The notes beneath the pieces were generated by a model. It saw only the letters and a program-made list of their open reading frames with translations. It made no database searches and was not told the DNA's origin. Made by a program: the position numbers and the translations under genes. Shown here one piece after another: positions 1-12,100 of a DNA stretch of 64,000 bases. The stretch lies in NCBI GenBank assembly GCA_024305405.1, contig JAKNDB010000007.1, positions 1 to 64,000 on the forward strand, written 5' to 3'. Numbering within the stretch: position 1 is the stretch's first letter; each line of letters starts with the position of its first letter. The stretch comes from Dirofilaria immitis (taxonomy: Eukaryota; Nematoda; Chromadorea; Rhabditida; Onchocercidae).

Positions 1-1842
1 AGGTACCAGGAAGTGGTAGTAGACCGTAAGCTACAGTAGATGAGTTATGCTACCTGTTTTTTTCGTCCCTTACAATAAAATCAAATTTTGAGAAAATCAA
101 TTTATCATCGTTTTTCTCCATTTCGCCTGACATCGATTTATTTTCCAGTTTCAAGCGTTTGTTTGGTACTGCTTCATCTGACGGTAATCTAAAATTTCTT
201 AAGACGTGAATAAGCAAAGCAGTTGCGTTATGTAAACGCTCTGAAAAACATCAAAGAAAAAATTAATAAAATAAAAGATTAGTAAATCCCAGTAAAATAA
301 TATGATACAAGAAAAATTTTTATGGAAAGATTCTAAAACGGAAAGATTCTTTATGAAAGATTCTAAAAAAGTTTTGCCAGAATTTTTTGAAATTCCTCTA
401 AAAACTATGCAAAATATACTTCGAATTCTTCACTTCCTGTTTAGCTACTGTTCTTCTTTCCTTCATCTTCAGTTTACTCATGCGCCGTTTTAATTTCCGT
501 TTTTCTTCATACTGATATGCTGTCATTTTACCACGCCTTTTCGCTAGAAAAATACATCAACTAAACAATTCAATAACTAGTTATAGTTTCTATTACGATT
601 ATAAAAATTCATACAGAGAAATTTTATCGGTAAGAACAATTCTTTTAAAGAATAGAACTACTTAAATTGAAAATTACTGAATAAAACAAAAATCTACCTT
701 TGAATTGCTCCAGTTTTTCTTGCAATTTCTTAAGAGCTAACTTGCGGCCCTCCAGAGCATCAGCTGGTGTTACGGTGGAGGTGGCAGCAAAAGATGAGCT
801 ACTTTCTCTGTCATTCGTAGTGCTGTCACATCTTTGTATTTTTTCTCGGTTATCGTTTGTATGTGTTGTCCCATTCACAAGACTAAATATAGCCAAACCG
901 TTTTGGTTGTTAATTTTTCTCGTAAGAAATTTAAAACTTTGTACAAACTGTAGATCATAAAAAATTTTTGAACAGCACGAAAATACTTGTTGATGGTTTA
1001 TTTATAAAATAGAAAATGTTAAAAATAAAGTCTAACTGCATTCAATTTCAAAGCTCTAGAAAATAAAAACATAGACATTTCATTTTCACTAAAAAAAAAA
1101 AAAAACTACCTCCCATTTAATAGTTTGGTGGAAGATCTGGCCGGACTGTCAATATTCGAAGCTCCTGGATCGACTAACCTGCTTTTCTCCGGTTTCATAC
1201 TTTTGGTTGTTTTCAGCCTCTTCATTGTTTTGGAAACTATTTCAGGCTAAAGAAACAATTTTTCAAATTGAGAAATCAGGAGCTTCTAAATTCTTCGAAT
1301 CTTTGTAATATGAAAAAAAGAAAAAGCAATTGAATAATATTTATAAATCAAATAGCGCAAAATAGACTTACTTTAGTAGGCTTTGTATTACCATGATTTT
1401 CTGCCAACCAATCCAGAACTTCAGTAATTGTTCGACAATTTACACCTATTTCACGAGCCAATCGGTGCTTCGAAGCTTTACTGAGTTTCTGTCTTTGCTC
1501 TGAAAACATATTTCAGCAACAAATACAAATCTCTTCTTATAAAATGATCAAATTTCATTTAAATTAATGAATTTTTCGTAAATTAAATCCCAACTAATGT
1601 CAATGTATTGCTTGACAAAACCTTAAAGAATTTTTCTGATAAACTAACGCATTTAAAATGATAAAACCAACCATCTGTTAAACTCTCATCAACAATTCTA
1701 TGCTTCTGTTCACGAAGCTTCTCCATCGTCTGATCATCGAATTGCCAATTCCCGATCGGTATCAAATCGATATTTTTTTGATGATTTTATCTATTTCTAT
1801 ACATTTCTCCAACAATTTTTCCCTGTTCTCTTTCAAAAACAT
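1..1842 (-). CDS. SURF6: SURF6/RRP14-family nucleolar protein, 3' end outside window
   Basis: Predicted nucleolar protein for ribosome biogenesis, as known for SURF6/Rrp14. Six exons read in phase: 1684-1847, 1372-1499, 1110-1246, 698-882, 420-543 and 54-188, with GT/AG borders; the last donor is at 53-52, so the C-terminal part is off the window. Family signs seen: an N-terminal DLIP motif (Rrp14-type LIP), then QEKLEQFKG leading into a strongly basic stretch EEKRKLKRRMSKLKMKERR, then LIFSKFDFI, a SURF6-like block. ATG at 1842 lies 6 bases after a T-rich acceptor-like TTTTTTAG, suggesting trans-splicing. Odd: exon 1 runs into TGA unless the T run at 1773-1779 (seven T on the plus strand) is read as eight; the DLIP motif is only in frame after that. 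The family call rests on short motifs recognised by eye; no alternative fits better. Confidence 0.75.
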
Positions 1843-2458
1843 TGCAGCTAAAAAACAAAAAAATCCCCTGTATTCAAATTATTTTCAACAGCGTTCTCAA
1901 TTTTTATAAAGAAAAAGAACCACTAATTGAAAATAAATTAAATTCTCGTCTTCCTAAATAGTCCAAAATTTTTGCAGAATATACAGGAAAGTTAAATTAA
2001 ACAAGAAAAAAATCGTAAGACGCATTTATATCATCACACAAATATTATCGTGCTGATATAATAACTGAGTATAGGACACTTGAACAAATGAGTCACAAAT
2101 AATTAAATTAAAGAATCATTTACTAATACATGTATAAAACTAGGTATCAAGTTAAGCATCACCAGAAAGTTTGAAAGTTAAAGAGATCAAATTATATACT
2201 CAAATGATAATTAATCACATCAGAGTGAAGAATCAAATGGCAACTTTAAATCACTAATAAATACTTCACTAATAAATACTTTATTACTTTTTATAAATAC
2301 TTTATTCACTAATAAATACTTTATTCTTGTTATAAGAAAAATAGTCCGATTCATTTTTATTCGGGTTAATATCTCTAAGAATGCTCTTTAGCGCAAGTAT
2401 GGAATAACATCAAAGCACAGATTTGTAAAAACAAGTTAATTGAAACTAGCAACAAGTA
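1843..2458. other. Intergenic spacer between MIGA and SURF6
   Basis: About 620 bases separate the MIGA stop from the SURF6 start, both on the minus strand. On the minus strand it contains an AATAAA at 2361-2356 about 100 bases after the MIGA stop, a plausible poly(A) signal, and a polypyrimidine-AG at 1862-1848 just before the SURF6 ATG. Short direct repeats of cactaataaatacttta occur at about 2251-2325. The arrangement is compatible with a nematode operon but does not prove one. Confidence 0.4.
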
Positions 2459-5400
2459 TCATGATGGAGGAAGTAATTCGGTACTCAATCTAGTCTGAAT
2501 CATTTCAAGACGTGTTTCGAGAATTAACCGTACATCTTCAGCTAGATCTTTAAGCGACGTGTACCTCACTTTCTTCACGTTAAATATGTCAACAACGAAC
2601 GAACACATTTGTTCCTGAAAAAAAGCATTTCTAAAGAACAATGAAGAAAACCAAATTACCAGTGAAATTTCATTCAAAAAAAATAACAAGAAACTATAAT
2701 TTTTATAGCGAATTTTATGCAGTATCTATACAGTTAAACAAATTATCCTTGAACAAAAAGTGATCAACGGACAGAGTTTGCCACCTAATAAACATCTCAC
2801 AGTACTGTATCTCAATCCTCATTTTTAAACAACTGGTCAAATAATGGAAAAATTTCAATATATATTTTTTTAAATGACTGAAAATAAAAGAAAAAAAACA
2901 AACTTTGAAATAATGACATAGCTCGCGTAAGTGTTCATCGGTCCCCAAAAACCCAAAGTAATAGATGGGAAACCACTTCCGAGATATCGTAAAAATGTGA
3001 TATAAATCCATTAACCACCTAAAACATATTTTTGGGCAAAAGGTGCAACGGTTTGCAATAAAAAAAGTGCAATGTTTTGTAACAGATAGAATAAACGCTT
3101 AAAGCAAGCTTTTAAATATTAAAATTTTATAAAATGAAAGACAATACCGCAAGTCTTGCTCTTTTGGCTTTCAGCATAGACCAAATCACGGTTACCAATG
3201 TCGATTCCTTCATTGCTTGGTTTAAAAACATATTTCTTGTAACAGCTAAAACAGCAGATGGCGGTCGCGAAAGATCTTCAAATGCATCAATCAAAATATA
3301 ATCTAGAACAACGTCCCAGAAGCCCAATTCTGGTACCTGAAATAAAACGATTTTTAATCTAGATTTAAAAAGCATTAATAGTTTTATTAGCTTAAAAACT
3401 AATTAAACTTATGATGTCATCTCCTGTACACCATAAATATAGATACCGTTAACTGATCAAATGATAAAATAATAAAAAAAATAATAATAATAAAGACAAT
3501 GACTTACTCCTCTCTGTTTCAATTCATTTTCAACAATTTCTAGATGTTGAGTTTCATTTAAATATTTCATCATAGCATCATAAGCCAAATAAAATGGAAT
3601 AGGATCTTTGCTGGCGTGTCGCAAAAGATCTGCAATTACCTGGCGCCCTGCTTGAGACAACCAAACACGATTATGCTCGTCTGATAAAATTTCCTGTAAT
3701 TATATATCAAAATACGATTGTTCCATAAAAATATTTAGTTCAAAAGTAGAAAAATATTAAAACTGATCCGTTTCCTTTTCTTATATCCTGTGTTATATCC
3801 CACAGATAATTCACGAAAAACAGGACAACAAAAATTAGTTTTAGAAGTCACTTCCACACCAGATAAACTAAAGGAAAGTGGAGGCCTTTTACTGAATTTA
3901 ACAATTCATACTAACTGATATTTGAAAAATATTCAATGACATAATGAGATAAGCAAAACCTATCACATCACAGATAATAAACATAGAAAACTGTTATTTT
4001 ATAGGAATTCACAGCTTACAGTGAATGCTTGCCTCACGCACCAGACTTTGGCTTTAAAATCCCCATCGTCTTCACAGCAACAAAATTCTGTTCTAAAATT
4101 AAGTTTAAGGTTTTTGCTACCGCGAAAGATCTTCTACATTGTAACATTAATTGTACATGACTTGCTAACGAATCACAGATTAACTGGCTATTGAAATAAA
4201 CATTATGAAATTAGAAAAAAGGAAAATTTATGTACCTTATTTTTCTGCAGTTCACTTCGCCAGTCTCCACCGCTTTTATACCATTTTGATAGAAATGCAA
4301 TAAGTCTTTATCCAAATTTAATGGTTCACGCATCAAAACATCAGCATCATCTATACTTAGAGGCTGCAAGAAAAAAAACAGTGTAGTCTTGAAAAGAGAA
4401 AAGCCTAGACAAAAATCTGCCTTGATTAGCAATTTTCATAAAATCTTACAAGATCGTCATGGGCTGACCAGAAGGAATCGTCAGATAGAACTGATAAAGT
4501 GCCTGCGCGTTGTGATCCACCAGCTGACCAAACTAAATTTAGTTAGTTGCACAATAAATTTATGAGTTGAATCTTTAATATATTATAAATTCATGAGAAT
4601 TTATAAGTGAGACATGATTAAAGTATGCTCAAATGATGAATTAAAATTTCGATATCCATACTACAGAAATAACGGTCAAAACTTTCATGCCAATCAATTA
4701 ATCAACTTCTAACTGAATAGTAAATCAAAATGAAAAAAATTAAAATTTCATGAATGCGAAAATATTTCCAACTTACATGTTTCATCAAGAGATAGAATTT
4801 CTTTTTCATAGCCACCTTCGTGCACTACTCTTGTAATATCTGTTTCCAAAATCCGTAATCTGGAATAAAAACGCTCTAGCATTAAAAATATCAATAAAAT
4901 ACACTTCTGAATCTATAAACTAAAATAATATACAAATTTCCTCATTTCACTTTATTAAGAATATTATAGTAATGCAGGACGTCAATATATGAGTATAAAT
5001 TACTTTGATATGAATTATCCCATATGACATTTCATGATCAAAAAAAAAACAATTAAAAAAATAGTATATTTCTTGTCTCGGATTGCTAAATTAAACACGG
5101 ATTAGTAAATAATATTAAGAATGTTTCATGATTAATTTCATGAAAAAACCTGTCTAATACAGAAGAAAGTAATTCTGATCGTTTACAATCTTTTTCTGAA
5201 CGATTTTTCACCATATCCAACATAGTCACTGCTCGTTCCATTCGTTGTAATATCTCTTGCAGCAATTGTAAACCTGAAACTTGGTTATTTTTTGAATTTC
5301 AACAAAATCAGTTACCTGTTTTAAAGCGAAGGACTACATAAAGAATTGCAAACAAATAGAGAAAATTTTAAAGCATACTTACTAGAAATTATATCCGATT

Positions 5401-6034
5401 CACCAAGTGGTATATTTCCACATCTGTATGAATTCCGCTGTGATGATCCAACTGACAATGTACCTTTAGTCCTACCGCTACGTACTAAAATTTATTGAAT
5501 TAACAAAAATTTTTCAAAGTACTTAAGTAATTCTTTAATGCAAACCGCTGTTTTTGTTAATCACATTAAAATACTCTTGTCTGAACATTTAATTCAAAAA
5601 AGAGGCATAATGAAATAAATACTGAAATTTCTACCTTGGGGAATAACAAAACCATTTGGAAGGTTTTCAATAGCATCATTATATTCTTCAGATCCATTCC
5701 TGGAAAGACCTCTCCAAAATCTGGAAATATTTTTCAATAAAACAATTGCTATCATTGTTCGGAAACTTATTTTCCACACGGCAGGCATCAAGAGTTATGC
5801 CAGTTCGATTATCAACCGCAATTTTTATAACTAGAAAAATAAATTTTGTAAAATTTAAAATAAATTTTATTTCTCCATTGGCATAACATCATCTCATTCG
5901 GAACTAAATAATTACCTTTTTATAAAGAAATAACTGACTATTGCAGCACCAAAGCCCACTCCAACGCCAACAATTACTGTTGTCCGCCGAAATGTAATAT
6001 AACCAGCAGGTATTCGTAACTGGGGAAAATGCAT
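2459..6034 (-). CDS. MIGA: Mitoguardin (MIGA/FAM73), 12 exons, complete apart from one apparent frameshift
   Basis: Mitochondrial outer-membrane protein that promotes mitochondrial fusion and ER-mitochondria lipid contact. Exons: 5916-6034, 5635-5720, 5383-5484, 5150-5273, 4777-4859, 4450-4532, 4236-4363, 4020-4092, 3508-3693, 3148-3336, 2904-3018, 2459-2614; all phases agree except in exon 11. About 481 residues. Residues 18-38 form the N-terminal membrane anchor (TTVIVGVGVGFGAAIVSYFF); a coiled-coil region follows; SFWSAHD at 191-197 is FFAT-like; the C-terminal half carries family blocks such as GFWDVVLDYILIDAFEDL and WSMLKAKRARLA. ATG at 6034 follows an acceptor-like TTTATAG. Odd: exon 11 starts in the frame NGFISHFYDISEVVSHLLLW, then the continuation FLGTDEHLRELCHYFK is in another frame. 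The break lies in the A/C runs at 2947-2954, where +2 or -1 bases restores the frame. Confidence 0.92.
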
Positions 6035-7447
6035 GCTATAAATTGCAAAATAATTTATGTTAGCCAAAGCAGAAAAAACTTTGCTGCCGAGCTAAACTCC
6101 AAATTTATGTTTTGACTTCTGAATTCTGAAACTCGAAAGTAATCATTTTTTCGAGATGGATAATAAGCTACGCGATGTCAACACAGAAACTGAAAAAAAA
6201 AAAACTAATAAAAAGATTTACAGACTATGTATAAGCCTTTCTACTATTATTATCCTGCATAATTATGAATCACCTCCTCTTGTTTTGAATACAAGTCCGT
6301 AATTAGATTCGTGATGTTTTCATAGCCACCAGAACATCATTGCAAAACCATTTTATATTTTAAACAAATGAATCCGTCCAATCTATTTCTAAAAGAAGAT
6401 AGCAATCAATACCTAGAAAATACCACTCAAACATTTTGTGAACGAACATAAAAGTCAAAATGTAACACAGTTCAATGAAGTTAAACAACAGCTATATTTC
6501 CACTATGGCAATGAAAAATGATTTCAAAAGATATTCATCCATCCACACTTATTCATTTTATTTCACACTCTCTCCCACAGTAATCGGCATAAACTATGCT
6601 TATTCTTCTTTTATGTAAAAGGAAGTTATTTCTTGTCGTAATTCGTTGGAAACGAGTTTCAGTTAAATATATTTCGATTATTTAAATAATCTTCCATTCC
6701 GTTCCAGTCAAATTCTTTAAAATTTTCCGGTTTTTTCCTCATCATTGTAATAATAACAAAAGTACTAGTTGCGTACCTTCTATTCGCTTCTCACTTTTTC
6801 TTTTACAATCCCCGAACCTAACAACCACCTGAGATCCACTGAATTACTAGCGACAAAAACATCGGAAACCCTTTTCAACAGACTTCCAAGATTATCTAGG
6901 AGTCTCTGAATGAAAATAATATTGTCTTATTGAGTTGCTTGATAATGAATTTCTAAGAGTTATTCCTGTTTTTTTTTTTGACTTTCAGTTAGAAGCATTT
7001 AGATTGAAAGATTTATGATAAATGACAGGCTATGCTTCAATATTACTTTCTTCATCAAATTATATTATATTCTATCAACTTTAACAGTAGCTCAGCTTTA
7101 TCATATCATATATCACATAATTTAGTCACAAACTTCAGCAACATTTTCCGCTTCTTTTATGCAGTAGTTTTATTAGATTTTAATTTCAATTCAATATATT
7201 GTTCTCGATCTTGCGATCAGAATTATTTTACTATAATTTTTATATGATGGTAGCAAAGGAAAACCACATAAATATATTGAATAAAATTGGAATGGATAGA
7301 CATAAAAACGAAAATGTGAGATAATCATGAAAAATTAGGAATAATTTATGGAAGAATATTGGAAAAGTTTATAGAAATTTAACTAATAATAATAATAAAA
7401 ACATTGTAAATTAACAGAATCATTAACAGAATCATTCATACATTCAT
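6035..7447. other. Intergenic, upstream of MIGA
   Basis: AT-rich sequence between the MIGA start and the stop of the chitin-binding gene. No exon-like reading frame with splice borders was found on either strand. A T-rich tract at 6968-6981 and scattered AATAAA-like motifs are all that stand out. It presumably holds the MIGA promoter and the 3' UTR of the upstream gene. Confidence 0.4.
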
Positions 7448-9115
7448 TCATACATATTTTGCACTCATACATGTCGGTATATTTTCCAGTTCATTACAAG
7501 TTTTACTTGTTGGATCAACAATTTGTCCTAAAATTTATCTAACTGTTATTATCAGAATTAGAAATCATGTTAATTAGAAATCAAAAAAGTTTCAATGCAA
7601 AATAAAAGTATGGTAAGATGAAACAATTTACTAATTTTTATTTCGTAATTTTATTTTAGACATTCTCAAATTTTAAATAATCTAAAAATTCTCATCGCAA
7701 TATTCTTTTAAATATAACTTTGAAAATTTCTACCTTCTGGACAAGCATATGCAAAGCTATTTCCTCCATTGCATATTAGATATTTATTTCCACAATCATT
7801 GAAATAAATGCCATCATTTAAATGTCCACAAAAATCTGTAAATATTAGTGTTAAAAAATATTTATTTACAAATGCAATCTTTCGTAACAATTAATTAATT
7901 AGATTAAATTAATAAACAAAATTTGATTTTCATTTCTACAGAATGTTATACTTTGTTCTTGAACTGCTGTATCATCATATGATTGGTCAGTTATTTCTTC
8001 GGAAGTAATTTCCCAATCCGTATCAGTATTTGTTGCCGAAAATGGCTCCTTCCTGTAAATAAAAAAATAAAAATATGCGTAAAAATTTGTACATCAACAT
8101 ATATATGTATATATAATCTACACCTTGATCTTGATCTTATCTTGATCTTGATCTATCTTGATCTTGATCTTTTTCCGTATTTTTGATGCCAATTGGAAAT
8201 TTAATATATTAATTTAATAAAAATAATTCTCTTTCCTAAATGCTACAAGAAAAAATTATTTTTCTAGCAATTGTTTGATTTTAAATTGTATAATTAATTA
8301 ATTAGCCAAAAACAAATAAGCCAAAAAGCTATCTAAAAAAAAAAAAACTTCATTGAATTTGAAATTGAATATCAATCATTAATTGCAATATATGCATTAT
8401 TTGAAGTGATAAGATTAGTTTTAGGCAATGATGATTGAATGAAACAAAGAAATTAAGCATATTTAATACTAACTTATCATTATCCGAACAACCATCAATA
8501 TTGCTTACAGAATCACAAATTTGTGCATTTTCATGAAATATCAAATCTTGCGGACATTCGAAAAAGTACATCTTTTGATTAGCACAAGCGATAAATTCCT
8601 TTTACAGCCAATTGAATGAAAACCATCCGATTTTCGATTACATTCGAGATCTGCATACATACATACATATATATATATATATATGAAAAAGTTTGAATGA
8701 TAATTTTACAAAATTGCATTGAGGATGTATGCAAGTTTTAACAATTTTGTAAATAATTAAAAAATATAATTTAAAGATAAATTAAAATTTTAAAATTTCA
8801 ATTAATTTCTTAAACCAATTATTATCAAAAATAAAAATTGCATAAATTTCAATTTGAAAAATTATAAAAATTAACCTTCAGGTAGAAATGGAAGAGATTT
8901 TGAATGAGATATCGGTATACTATATACTACAGGTAAACCTTCGTCCGATTTCTCATTCGTTTTTTGATTATGCAACGTTTGAATCTTATAATCCTAGAAG
9001 AAATCAATGTTTCCATTTTTTTGTTTTTTTTTTTAATTAATCAATTTCAGAGCCATCAAAAATATAACAAATTAAAAATTAAATTTAAACCGCATACTCC
9101 CATCTCTTCTACTTC

Positions 9116-9147
<32 letters not shown>

Positions 9148-12100
9148 TCATTATTGCTAGGACAGTAGCATAATCATTAGTTACATATCTGAAATCAAGA
9201 ATTCGTTATCGATAAATTACGTCGTATTTTAGTCTGAAAGATTGATAGTATTAAAAATATTTTAAAATTAATTAATTATAAGTTTAGTTAAGTTAAAAAT
9301 AAGTAAATTTCATTCTCGACATTAGCAGAAACAAGAATTTGATTTTGATTTTGAAGTTTAAGATTAAGTTTGCAGTTGCAAATAATTGTAATTTGATTAC
9401 TATAAAATTACGAATCTTTAATGATACAATGAATTATTGTAGTTAAAGTTTAATTTACAACTTACCCTAAATCTTCCGTAGGTATATTACATGATTGAAC
9501 ATATTCTTTATGATTGCAAGTTTTCGTCTCACTATCAAAGAATAATCCTTCTGGACATTTCACATGATATCCATGACCCAAGGAACAAAAATAGAAGTAA
9601 TTTTGACAACCTGCCGAGAATATTCCATCACCATTTCGACCACAGAAATCACCTTAATATTAAAAGTACATCGAATGAAATAAAAAAGTTAGACTAATTG
9701 AAATTGAATTTTTAAACTATGAAAATTTTCCCAATTTCAACAAAATCATATGATAAATTTTTCATAAATTAATGATTATAGTAGATCGAGAAAAATCTAT
9801 GATATGATGATAATCATTTTAACAATTTTTATTTAGAAATTAATAAATTAAAAAAAAAAAATTTACTTAATTCTGGTGCCGAAATAATTTTTGATATATG
9901 AATAGAATTGCCTGCAGCTGATTTGAGAAAACTTTCTACAGTTATGCATTCTGGCACAGAAAAATCAAAATCACATCGCTTCTGTCTTTTATTATATACC
10001 TGATCTCTAGGACATCTGAAAATGTAACTACCTTTTATCATTCGTGAATTTAATTTAATTAAATAGATTGCTATCAAATGTTTTCTTAATAACTCATTCT
10101 TTATTATCAAGAAATTTCATTAGAATTCAATAACATTCCTCAAGAATTGATTGATTGATTGATTGGAAGTTCAATCAAAATAATAATAGTTCTAGAAAAA
10201 AGTTTAGAATAATAGCTCAAAATTTATATGGTTAGAAAATTGAAATAGTTAGTAGAACCTCGAAAGTTTTCCAGCTGTACAGTTGTAGTAAAATTCTGAA
10301 CAAGCAGAACTTTCTACTAGGCCGTCATTTGATCCATTACAATTTGATTCGATAACACTTCTTGTAACAAGCGATTTTTTCCTATAATTATCCGAAATTA
10401 ATTATTAGGCTACTATTATCAATATTTTATTACTAAAATAACAATTCAAAAACAACTCAAATATAATCATAAAATAATGTAAGAATTAAATTTAATTTTA
10501 TTAACAAATATTTCTCATCAAATTTATTATGTAAAAAATAATTAAAAATTAATGACTTATTAGCACAATTCGTAATATTATTTGCTATATCGCATTTTCC
10601 AGTAATTGTATTGAAAAATAATTCCTCTCGACAAATTCTTCCGGTAATTTGACCATCTATGCAACGCCAAAAATATTTGGAGCATTTATTTTTAACCATC
10701 GGATAAGCTCCATCTTTTAGACCGGTACAATTCATTTCTTAACAGATAGTTATGTCAATAACAAGTAATTAATCATGATCAATTTTGAGTTGTTTAATTT
10801 CCTTTTCTTCCATTTCAAAAAAATATCCGATATTATTAAACTTTCGAAATTACCTGCTACATTTGAAATTTCGCTCCTATGCAATTTTAAAAATAATTTT
10901 TCATATTAAAATTTACTTTCCACACTTTGATTTTTTTTCCTTAAAAATCATTAAGTTGAATTAATTAGTACTTAGCATATCTTTTCTTGAGTAAACAGAA
11001 TTTAAAATTTCTGAAGGAGAAAATTAATGATATATATGACTTACTTGATCCACGTACCCATGAACTTGCTTCATACCTAAAATTAATTTATTTTAATAGT
11101 ACTAATGCTTCTTTTAATACTTCGAAATAAAATAATATATTTGGGCAAAAGTATTTTACAATTATTTAGAGCAATTAATTACATTTACTATTGTTAATTG
11201 CAGAAAATAACAGAGATAGGTTTTTGTAATATACGAGAAAATTTTGATCAATAATAATTTAGACTGTGACTGATCTTAGATGAAGAAAATTTATCTTGGT
11301 TAAATCTTGTCCAAAATATCACGATTAATTAATTAGTTGTGTAATATTTCATGCTTTTTAATAAGGAATATAAAAAATTCTGGATGTAATTTTTGTTATG
11401 CTTTAATCAATCTATTGATAATGATCGTAATTATCTCTGATAGTTAATATATCACATGTATCATTATGATAATTATCATTTATAATAATCTCATCGATTA
11501 ATTTATCACTTCAAATCAATAATATAATATTGAAATATTTTTCAAAAAAAAAAAATGAAGGAATTTTACATAGTTTGTCGAACAGGTCGCGTTTTATTCC
11601 TATTACTATGCTTTTCGATTTTTCTTTACCAAGTGATAATCTACGATTATCACTACCATATCCTCTATTTACATCAAAAATTGATCCACCTCTATTTGAC
11701 ATTAAATTTCGTTCAATATATTTTCCTACAAAAAAAAAAACAATTGAAAAGATAAGAACAAATATTATACTGTATATCTAAAGAGAGCTAATAAAACGTT
11801 TAGAAATGTGAGAGGCAAAAGGATATACAGTATAAAGGGCAAAAGGATATACAGTATAAAGGGCAAAAGGATATACAGTATTAGAAAAAAGAAATTGAAT
11901 GAAAGAAATTGAAATTTAAAAATTAAATATTTAATTTCAATTAAAAAAGATTATTTTAATTTAAATCATAAATAGAATATATTTTAATTTACTTTAAATT
12001 TTAATAAATTAAAAAAAAAACATATTTCATAGTTTACAGTAACCTCGTTGACCCAAATGACTTTCTCGACGTTCATCAAATCCGCGTAGCGCATTGAGTA

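Noticed and set aside
2715..2840. Minus-strand open stretch (CEMFIRWQTLSVDHF) between MIGA exons 11 and 12, as an extra exon
   Set aside because: Exon 11 ends in phase 0 and joins directly to 2614 to give YFK-EQMCSFVV, which fits the family; inclusion would add a premature TAA.
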